NCBI GenBank assembly: GCA_045596365.1
Contig: JAZOCE010000019.1
Coordinates: 1 to 64,000 of the forward strand
Direction: 5' to 3'
DNA length: 64,000 nt
Origin: RGIG4079 sp045596365
GTDB lineage: Bacteria; Bacteroidota; Bacteroidia; Bacteroidales; Muribaculaceae
Numbering within the stretch: the stretch's first letter is position 1; each line of letters starts with the position of its first letter. Both the position numbers and the translations under genes were made by a program. The notes below the pieces were generated by a model that saw nothing but the letters and a program-made list of their open reading frames with translations, was not told the origin of the DNA and made no database searches. Below, in pieces: positions 1 through 6,701 of the stretch.

Positions 1-3000
1 AGTAGTCACTCTTGCTTATCAGTTCCTCGGCACGCTGCATCCTTATATGGCGCACGAAATCGACAGGCGTCATGCCCACAATACTCTTTATCTTTCCGTA
101 GAACACAGAACGGCCCAGGTGTACGGCATCGGCCAGTTCCTCTATCTTCAGTTCCGGATCGTCGATGCGCTTCTCAAGGAAGTCCATGAGCGTCTTCATC
201 ATCTCGTTGTCGGCATTAACAATCTCCGGAGCATCCAGTTTGTAGGTCTTATGGTCCTCAGGCTTCAGCTGCTCCACATACGTCTGCTGCATCATTCGGC
301 GATGACTGATGATGTTGCTTACGCGCAACTTCAGATAAGTAGCACTGAACGGTTTGGTGATATAGTCATCAATACCCGATTTCAGTCCTTCAATACGGTC
401 CTCCATCGACGCCTTCGCCGACAGCACGATAATCGGGATATGGCAGATGTTATTGTCCTTCTTTATCTTCTTCACCATCGTCAGTCCGTCCATCACCGGC
501 ATCATCACGTCGGTAATGATGAAGTCGGGCATCTCCTTCTGCGCTATCTCCAGACCCACCTTCCCGTTCTCTGCCTGCAGCACATTATACTCGTTGCTCA
601 AAATACCCACAAGGAATGTTCGCAAGTCGGCATTGTCCTCAACCACCAGGAGAGTAGAGCGTGAAGAACTGCCACCGGTGCTTTCGACTGCAACCGGTTC
701 TTCGTCTGCCTTAATGTCTTCATCTACAGTATCGCTTAGCACACTTGCCTGCGGCACCTCCTCGTCACTGATATACACACCTCTTTCCATGCTGTACTTA
801 AGCATCTGGTTCACCAGTTCCAACATCTGACTGGCATTGCGCTGCACCATTTCCAGATGACCGCGCACACCGTCAGGCAGTCCTTTGCTGTTAAGCACCT
901 CTGCCACCGGTCCGCCGATAAGAGTCAGCGGAGTACGCAACTTATGACTGATGTCAGTGAAGAAGCGCGTCTTCATGTCGTTCAACTTGCGCTCCATGCG
1001 CGAGCGGTTGTTCAGATTATATACATAGAACACCAGATAAACAGCCATGCAGAGCAGCAGAATGTAAATGAGCTTCGCCCATCCTGTCTCCCAGAATGTC
1101 GGTTCCACTTCTATCTCCAGTTCGGCAATATTGTCCACCTCTACCCCATCGCTGTTGGTACTCTTCACCAGCAATCGGTATTTTCCTGCCGACAGATGAC
1201 TCAGCGATGCGTTGTTCACCGCACCCACATAGTTCCAGTCGTCATCCAGTCCCTCCAGACGGTAGGCATATTCCACAAGGTCGTTGTCCTTGTATTCCAA
1301 TGCAGAGAAATAAACGGTGAGGTTGCGCTTTTCTGCCGGCACAATGAGTTTGCCGCTGTTCAATATTGGCAGTCTCTTGTGCTCGCCCTGATACTGAACA
1401 CTCATGAAAACAATGTTCGGACGGTAGTTGCTCTTGGCGAGCGTCTCCTTGCCAAAGCGGGCAAACCCGCCTCGGGCAGCGGCAATAACCATATTCGTCT
1501 GCGCACAATATGTTGGCAATGCCTCAGAGAACTCTATGTTGTCGCCTATCGTACTCGAACTGTATTGCACCAGTGTGGAGTCTTTCGGATTGTATCTGTC
1601 GGCCGTACTCTCCTTTATCAGCCACAGGCAGCCGTCTTCATCTTCGAGTATCGACTGTATGATGCTCTCCGAAGAAGACATCTTCTCTATTGCCTGGAAC
1701 TGGATATTGTTCTGCAAGAGGTTGTCCGACTTGACGAGCTGCACACCACCGCCAAGCGTCAGCACATAGATATCGCCGTTCTTCATCACCTGCGTCTGCA
1801 TCACGTCGTTGGTCAGCAACGATGTCTTCGACTGGGCATTAAGGCGGTTTTCAAAGAACTTTATCTCTTCAGGCGACTTGAAGCAGTTGGAGAAGGTAAG
1901 CAATCCGTTATTGGTTGACAGTATCACCGTGCCCTTGCCGTCGTGGGTTATTCGGCGTATCTTGCCATACTTGCTTATCAGATATTGCGGCATCTCGTTG
2001 CGATAGTTGTAGAACCGCATGCCGGCAGCCGTCTCACGCACCAGATTCAGTCCTCCTACGAAGGTTGCCAGCCAGATGTTTCCCCTTTCGTCGATGTCCA
2101 TGTCATACACCTCGTCGTAACTCAGCGAATATTTGTCGGCAGGGTCGTGTCTATAGTTCCGCAAACTGCCCTCTCCGTCATAGATAAACAGTCCGCTGCC
2201 TTTCGTTCCTATCCAGATGCGCCCTTTCCTGTCCTGCTTCAGCGAATAGATGCGTTGGGCGAAAACCGTACTTTCCTTTTGTATCTTTCCGTTGCAGTCG
2301 AGATAGCCGAGCAACTTGCCATTGCTGTCATATACTGCCAGTATGCCGTTGTACGTGCCTGCCCATATCCTGCCCTTGTTATCGCAGAGCAGCGAGCGCA
2401 CCTCTGTGTTAGAATATACGTCGGTAAACTTGAACTGGTCGTACTTGAACTGCAGGTGGTGAATGTCGCGCGTACTGGTAAACCAGATGTTCTTCTCCTT
2501 GTCGATTTCAAACTTGTTTACCGTGGCAAGGTTTCCGTATGAATCCCTGTCAGACCTCAACTGCTGCGGACAGTGCTTTCGCGTTTCCTCGTCATAATAG
2601 CCGAAATAGCCGCTTGTAGGCGAAAGCCATATAGTGCCGTTGACATCCTCGTGAAATATCGTCTGCTCTGTCACCGTATATTGCACACCCGGTTGTTTCT
2701 CTACATCTACCGCAGAGAAATGGGATTTCTTCACGTCATATACCGCCATCTGACCAGCATCTGTAAAGAACCAGAATCTGCCTTTGCTGTCTTCATAGAT
2801 ATCAGTTGCGTTTCCTTTAAGGCCGAAAGGCATTTTGCTTGCCTTGTTTGCCTTAACGTCATAGGCTATGATGCCGATGTTTGAAGAAAGAATCACCTTT
2901 GAGGCATCGAGTGACTTCAATGTGTATATCTTGTTAACGGTTTCAGGCAGGTTTACCACTTGCAACTGACTATTATCGGCATAGGTGAACATCCTGCCGT

Positions 3001-3688
3001 CAACGGTGGCATAGACAAACTTGCCTGCTGCCTCTGCCATGTATTCCAGCGGTTGCTCAATGAGGTACTTGTCGCGATAACGGATGATGCCCTTTTCAGT
3101 AAATATCCATTCATCGCCCTTTGAGTCGCACTCTATCTTCTTTATCGCATTGCCCAGCAGGTAGTCGGTGACCAGGTCAACCATCTCAATGCCTTTGCCG
3201 CCTTTCATCTTATGTATGTCAACCTTAAAGCTCGGCCCGTCCTCGTTGTTCACAAGCCATATCGCCCCGTTGCTTCCGCCATAGAAGGCACGGGTGCGGA
3301 GGTTCTTGCCGAACTTCTCTTTGATGATTCCATTGACATCTACAAACTGGCATGTATGGGTGTCGAACATATATACGCTTCGCTCGTAGGTGATGCTCCA
3401 CACATTGTCGCGCTCGTCAATCTTAATAAATATCTGGCGATTGACGGCCTTTTCATCATGTCTGTCGGGGGTGTTCCTGAAGTTCATGAAGCGATGGCCG
3501 TCATAGCAGCAGAGGCCGTTGAGCGTGGCAAACCACATCAATCCGTTGCTTGCCCGCCCCATTCCTGCTATCGAATTGGATGGTATTCCGTCGCGCGTGG
3601 TATAGGTGTTTATCTGACAGTATGGCTGCGCACTCATACTCAGGGCACACATCAACATCATTATGGAGAGGATAAAATGTCGTTTCAT
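1..3688 (-). CDS. Hybrid two-component sensor/regulator (HTCS), 3' end outside window, ATPase domain apparently missing
   Basis: The minus-strand frame is open from an ATG at 3688 to the window edge (1229 codons). It begins with a signal peptide (about residues 1-20, ending near MSAQP). Regulator-propeller repeats follow to about residue 760, with signatures such as GLMWFATLNGL, GRIWAGTYNGI and GNIWLATFVGGL. Next come a Y_Y_Y domain (about 790-855), one membrane helix (about 868-885), a HisKA domain with phospho-acceptor His915 in DISHKLRTPLTLIGG, a receiver starting near residue 1011 with Asp1060 in TDVMMPVMDG, and the first part of an AraC-type HTH. Only about 95 residues separate His915 from the receiver, so the HATPase_c domain that normally sits there (N, G1, G2 boxes) is absent, without a frame break. 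HTCS proteins normally sense a periplasmic glycan fragment and activate an adjacent polysaccharide utilisation locus; none is visible to the right. The gene is GC-richer than most of the window. Confidence 0.9.
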   Translation of the reverse strand, partial: MKRHFILSIMMLMCALSMSAQPYCQINTYTTRDGIPSNSIAGMGRASNGLMWFATLNGLCCYDGHRFMNFRNTPDRHDEKAVNRQIFIKIDERDNVWSITYERSVYMFDTHTCQFVDVNGIIKEKFGKNLRTRAFYGGSNGAIWLVNNEDGPSFKVDIHKMKGGKGIEMVDLVTDYLLGNAIKKIECDSKGDEWIFTEKGIIRYRDKYLIEQPLEYMAEAAGKFVYATVDGRMFTYADNSQLQVVNLPETVNKIYTLKSLDASKVILSSNIGIIAYDVKANKASKMPFGLKGNATDIYEDSKGRFWFFTDAGQMAVYDVKKSHFSAVDVEKQPGVQYTVTEQTIFHEDVNGTIWLSPTSGYFGYYDEETRKHCPQQLRSDRDSYGNLATVNKFEIDKEKNIWFTSTRDIHHLQFKYDQFKFTDVYSNTEVRSLLCDNKGRIWAGTYNGILAVYDSNGKLLGYLDCNGKIQKESTVFAQRIYSLKQDRKGRIWIGTKGSGLFIYDGEGSLRNYRHDPADKYSLSYDEVYDMDIDERGNIWLATFVGGLNLVRETAAGMRFYNYRNEMPQYLISKYGKIRRITHDGKGTVILSTNNGLLTFSNCFKSPEEIKFFENRLNAQSKTSLLTNDVMQTQVMKNGDIYVLTLGGGVQLVKSDNLLQNNIQFQAIEKMSSSESIIQSILEDEDGCLWLIKESTADRYNPKDSTLVQYSSSTIGDNIEFSEALPTYCAQTNMVIAAARGGFARFGKETLAKSNYRPNIVFMSVQYQGEHKRLPILNSGKLIVPAEKRNLTVYFSALEYKDNDLVEYAYRLEGLDDDWNYVGAVNNASLSHLSAGKYRLLVKSTNSDGVEVDNIAELEIEVEPTFWETGWAKLIYILLLCMAVYLVFYVYNLNNRSRMERKLNDMKTRFFTDISHKLRTPLTLIGGPVAEVLNSKGLPDGVRGHLEMVQRNASQMLELVNQMLKYSMERGVYISDEEVPQASVLSDTVDEDIKADEEPVAVESTGGSSSRSTLLVVEDNADLRTFLVGILSNEYNVLQAENGKVGLEIAQKEMPDFIITDVMMPVMDGLTMVKKIKKDNNICHIPIIVLSAKASMEDRIEGLKSGIDDYITKPFSATYLKLRVSNIISHRRMMQQTYVEQLKPEDHKTYKLDAPEIVNADNEMMKTLMDFLEKRIDDPELKIEELADAVHLGRSVFYGKIKSIVGMTPVDFVRHIRMQRAEELISKSDY

Positions 3689-3888
3689 CAGTATTCTTAC
3701 TTGTTGTTCAGATGATTGGTACTTATAGTCTATTATGCAAAAATACAAAATTATAGCTATAATCTGCTATATTAATTCATTAAATTATGCAATTATTTTT
3801 TTGACAAGAGTTGTTGTTGATTTTTGACAGGAGAACAGGAGGACTATTTATTACTAAGGATAAAAGGATTGAAGGGATTTTGCTTGAA

Positions 3889-3978
3889 TTACAGTTTAAT
3901 CGTGCCGTTTTTATACTCCATAGGTGAGAGACCTGTGCGTTTTCTGAAATATCTGCACATATAGGGGGTATCTTCAAA
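3889..3978 (-). pseudogene. Remnant of an AraC-family regulator C-terminus
   Basis: Reading the minus strand from about 3978 to the stop at 3889-3891 gives FEDTPYMCRYFRKRTGLSPM followed by EYKNG and a short tail. This is the typical last part of an AraC/XylS DNA-binding domain (second helix-turn-helix). Upstream in the same frame the residues (KLLLVRYFSILL) no longer resemble the family and no start is seen, so only about 28 codons survive. The rest was probably lost by deletion, perhaps when the neighbouring acetyltransferase gene arrived. It lies in the 380-base gap between the sensor gene and the acetyltransferase; the rest of that gap is AT-rich, with no other gene visible. Confidence 0.6.
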
Positions 3979-4068
3979 TAGTAGTATAGAAAAGTACCTT
4001 ACGAGGAGTAATTTTTATATTTTATCCTTTTTATTTTATAACTTTGCATCCTTAAAGAACCAATTACA

Positions 4069-4665
4069 ATGAAGTTAGAAACATTTACAGAAGAAGATAT
4101 TCGTGAAGCTGCCCACTTGGCATATCCTGTTTGGGGCGAGGGGCACGCTGCCAATGGTCAGGGTGAGGAGTTCGGGTTGCTGATGTGCGAGTATATCATC
4201 CGCTATGGGTGGTATGGTGCACCTTATGCCTTTAAGATTACCGACGAGGGCAAGATGGTGGGCTGCATCCTTGCTGGCAATATCGAGCAGGATAACGGAT
4301 ATAACGAGTGGCTGGATAGCGTGATGCCACTGTTCAACGAGCATCAGCGCGAGGAGGCGTTGGCTCTGCGTGAATACTTCGGCAAGACCTCGTCAAAGGT
4401 CTATCGCTATATGCGGGCAGATAAGGATTTGTATCTTTCGTTCTTTATCTCAGCGGTGCAGGGTTGTGGTAAGCAACTGCTTGCGGAGATTGTGGCATTG
4501 GCAAAGAGCGAGGGATACGAGAGCCTCTACCTATGGACTGACTCCTCATGTAATCACAGCTACTATGCCCATCATGGTTTCGAGAAAGTAGCCGAGTTCA
4601 AGAGCGATGAATGGAAAACTGATGCCAACGACTACTTGACCTATATTTATAAGAAGATGATATAA
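4069..4665 (+). CDS. GNAT-family N-acetyltransferase
   Basis: A 198-residue protein with a GNAT-like layout: an N-terminal strand-helix start (KLETFTEEDIREAAHLAYPV), a central acetyl-CoA-site region (VQGCGKQLLAEIVALAKSEG, about residues 128-147) and the closing YLWTDSSCNHSYYAHHGFEK segment typical of the last strands. Such enzymes move an acetyl group from acetyl-CoA to an amine; the acceptor cannot be told. No signal peptide, so cytoplasmic. It stands alone, divergent from the sensor gene and convergent with serS. Its base composition is closer to the GC-richer left block than to serS, suggesting it belongs to that block. Confidence 0.8.
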   Translation: MKLETFTEEDIREAAHLAYPVWGEGHAANGQGEEFGLLMCEYIIRYGWYGAPYAFKITDEGKMVGCILAGNIEQDNGYNEWLDSVMPLFNEHQREEALALREYFGKTSSKVYRYMRADKDLYLSFFISAVQGCGKQLLAEIVALAKSEGYESLYLWTDSSCNHSYYAHHGFEKVAEFKSDEWKTDANDYLTYIYKKMI

Positions 4666-4704
4666 TAAAAGAAATACCGATAAAAATCTTTGGTAATAAT
4701 ATGT

Positions 4705-4723
4705 ATTACGAAAATTTCGTAAT
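4705..4723. repeat. Short inverted repeat after the acetyltransferase gene
   Basis: Nine-base arms ATTACGAAA and TTTCGTAAT flank a single A, 40 bases past the acetyltransferase stop. It could form a small hairpin at the end of that transcript, but it has no T-run, so calling it a terminator is weak. Confidence 0.35.
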
Positions 4724-4733
4724 GTGATTGTGA

Positions 4734-4770
4734 TAACAAAAAGCGACACTGCCTTATGGCAGTATCGCTT
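4734..4770 (-). terminator. Rho-independent terminator of the yqeY-serS operon
   Basis: On the minus strand, AAGCGATACTGCC and GGCAGTGTCGCTT pair around an ATAA loop with one G-U pair, followed by TTTTTGTT. It lies about 25 bases beyond the serS stop. Confidence 0.8.
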
Positions 4771-4792
4771 ATATAATAATGTGTAACCGGGA

Positions 4793-6064
4793 TTAGTCGA
4801 TGATGTCGAAGCCGGTGTAGCGACGAAGACATTCCGGAACAACGATGCCTTCGGGCGTTTGGTTGTTTTCAAGCAATGCAGCCATGATGCGTGGCAATGC
4901 AAGTGCCGAGCCATTGAGTGTGTGGCAAAGGCGTGTTTTCTTATCCTCTGCACGATAACGGCATTTGAGGCGATTAGCTTGATATGTTTCAAAGTTAGAT
5001 ACCGATGAAACTTCCAACCAACGTTTTTGCGCTGCCGAATATACTTCAAAGTCAAATGTGATAGCCGATGTGAAGCTCATATCACCACCGCAAAGACGAA
5101 GAATGTGCCAAGGCAAACCAAGTTTTTCAAGCAATCCTTGAACATGATCTTTCATTTCTTCAAGTGCTGCATAAGAGTTTTCAGGCTTTTCAATACGCAC
5201 AATTTCCACTTTGTCAAATTGGTGCAAACGATTTAATCCACGCACATCTTTACCATAGCTTCCTGCTTCACGACGGAAACAAGCCGAATAAGCACAATTC
5301 TTAACCGGTAGTTGATTATCATTGAGGATAACATCGCGATAGATGTTTGTAACAGGAACTTCAGCCGTTGGGATAAGATATAGGTTATCTAATTGACAAT
5401 GATACATTTGTCCTTCCTTGTCGGGAAGTTGTCCTGTACCATAACCCGATGCTTCATTAACAACATAGGGAGGTTGAATTTCAACATAACCTGCATTTAC
5501 AGCTTCATTTAAGAAAAATTCAATTAAAGCACGTTGTAAACGAGCACCTTTGCCTACATACACAGGAAAACCTGCACCGGTGATTTTTACACCGAGGTCA
5601 AAATCTATAAGGTTATATTTCTTTGCCAAATCCCAATGTGGAAGAGCGTCGTCACCAAGATTAGGTATTTCTCCTCCTGTTTTTTCCACAACGTTATCCT
5701 CTGCTGTGCGACCTTCGGGCACCATTTCGCAAGGAATATTTGGAATTGTCAACAGAATATCACGCATTTCCTTTTCTGTTGCATCAAGCTGATCGGCAAC
5801 TGTTTTTTGCTCCTCTTTCAAAACTGCAACTTTAGCTTTAGTTTCTTCAGCTTCCTCTCTCTTGCCCTGCTTCATTAAAGCGCCAATTTCAGCAGCATAT
5901 TTCTTCAATTCAGCACCTTGATTGTCGTTATTAAGTTGCAATTCACGACGTTGCCCGTCAAGAAGAAGAATTTTATCAATGAGTTCAGTAGCATCAAATC
6001 CCTTTACTGCAAGTCTTTTTACTATAAATGAGGGATTTTCTTTTATTTGTTGTATTGTAAGCAT
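4793..6064 (-). CDS. serS: Serine-tRNA ligase
   Basis: A 423-residue class II aminoacyl-tRNA synthetase that charges tRNA-Ser (and tRNA-Sec where present). The N-terminal tRNA-binding coiled coil is visible at about residues 30-105 (alternating K/E/L heptads). The catalytic core follows with motif 2 (CFRREAGSYGKDVRGLNRLH, about residue 260) and motif 3 (NGSALALPRIMAALLENNQ, about residue 380). The C-terminus RRYTGFDIID closes the protein; length is normal for the family. It follows the YqeY-like gene by 13 bases and shares its promoter; a strong terminator lies just past the stop. Cytoplasmic and essential. Codon use is AT-rich like the main part of the window. Confidence 0.98.
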   Translation of the reverse strand: MLTIQQIKENPSFIVKRLAVKGFDATELIDKILLLDGQRRELQLNNDNQGAELKKYAAEIGALMKQGKREEAEETKAKVAVLKEEQKTVADQLDATEKEMRDILLTIPNIPCEMVPEGRTAEDNVVEKTGGEIPNLGDDALPHWDLAKKYNLIDFDLGVKITGAGFPVYVGKGARLQRALIEFFLNEAVNAGYVEIQPPYVVNEASGYGTGQLPDKEGQMYHCQLDNLYLIPTAEVPVTNIYRDVILNDNQLPVKNCAYSACFRREAGSYGKDVRGLNRLHQFDKVEIVRIEKPENSYAALEEMKDHVQGLLEKLGLPWHILRLCGGDMSFTSAITFDFEVYSAAQKRWLEVSSVSNFETYQANRLKCRYRAEDKKTRLCHTLNGSALALPRIMAALLENNQTPEGIVVPECLRRYTGFDIID

Positions 6065-6077
6065 TTATATTTCTTAT

Positions 6078-6527
6078 TTAAGCGAGTAATTCTTTAACTT
6101 TAGCAGAAATAGCTTTTCCTTCGGCACGACCGGCAAGAGCTTTTGAAGCAACTCCCATCACTTTTCCCATTTCTTTTGCCGATGTAGCACCCACTTCTGC
6201 AATGATTTTTTGCAATTCAGCAGTCAATTCTTCTTCTGACAATTGTTTGGGTAAGTATTCTTCTATCACAGCAGCTTCAGCGAGTTCATTTTCGCTAAGG
6301 TCAGCACGATTTTGAGAAGCATATATACTTGCGCTTTCTTTGCGTTGTTTCACCATTTTAACAAGAATTTTAGTAGCAACATCATCGCTCAATGTGCCAT
6401 CGCCACCTTTAGCTGTCTTTGCTTCAAGAAATTCTTTTTTGATACCACGCAATGTTTCAAGACGCACTTTGTCTTTTGCCAACATAGCCGATTTAATATC
6501 AGCACTTATCTTTTCAAAAAGGTCCAT
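6078..6527 (-). CDS. GatB/YqeY domain protein
   Basis: A 149-residue protein that is the stand-alone form of the YqeY domain, the C-terminal tRNA-binding helical region of the GatB amidotransferase subunit. The family start MDLFEKISADIKSAMLAKDK, the central EEYLPKQLSEEEL and the closing MGKVMGVASKALAGRAEGK are all present. The precise role of free YqeY proteins is not established; a tRNA-related role fits its place directly upstream of serS in one operon. No signal or membrane segment, so cytoplasmic. Confidence 0.9.
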   Translation of the reverse strand: MDLFEKISADIKSAMLAKDKVRLETLRGIKKEFLEAKTAKGGDGTLSDDVATKILVKMVKQRKESASIYASQNRADLSENELAEAAVIEEYLPKQLSEEELTAELQKIIAEVGATSAKEMGKVMGVASKALAGRAEGKAISAKVKELLA

Positions 6528-6553
6528 AATTTCACTTCTTAATATATTGACTG

Positions 6554-6561
6554 CAAAGTTA
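6554..6561 (-). promoter_or_regulatory. Promoter -7 box for yqeY-serS
   Basis: TAACTTTG on the minus strand fits the Bacteroidota sigma-A -7 consensus TAnnTTTG and lies 27 bases before the yqeY start. The -33 element is not clear. Confidence 0.55.
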
Positions 6562-6639
6562 GTATAAATTCTTGCTAAAACAGCAGAATTACACCCACAT
6601 TTTTCTTCTAAATTTTATAACGTTCCTCCCATATCATAC

Positions 6640-6676
6640 AGCAAGAGCCGGAAAGTGTTATTTCCCGGCTCCTGCA
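6640..6676 (-). terminator. Hairpin at the end of the receptor/DUF5689 operon
   Basis: GCAAGAGCCGG and CCGGCTCCTGC form an 11-base stem with one G-U pair around a 13-base loop, 25 bases beyond the last gene of the minus-strand operon. There is no clear T-run on the minus side, so it may be a processed or Rho-assisted 3' end. Confidence 0.6.
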
Positions 6677-6701
6677 TTATTTTGTAAATATTACTTCCGC
6701 A

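Noticed and set aside
47..3715. Several plus-strand reading frames of 65-353 codons
   Set aside because: They lie opposite the continuous sensor gene, have no recognisable domains and are rich in Arg/His/Cys as expected from antisense reading of a GC-richer gene.
3780..3977. Minus-strand 65-codon frame in the gap after the sensor gene
   Set aside because: It overlaps the AraC remnant in another frame and has no family resemblance; the remnant frame is the meaningful one.
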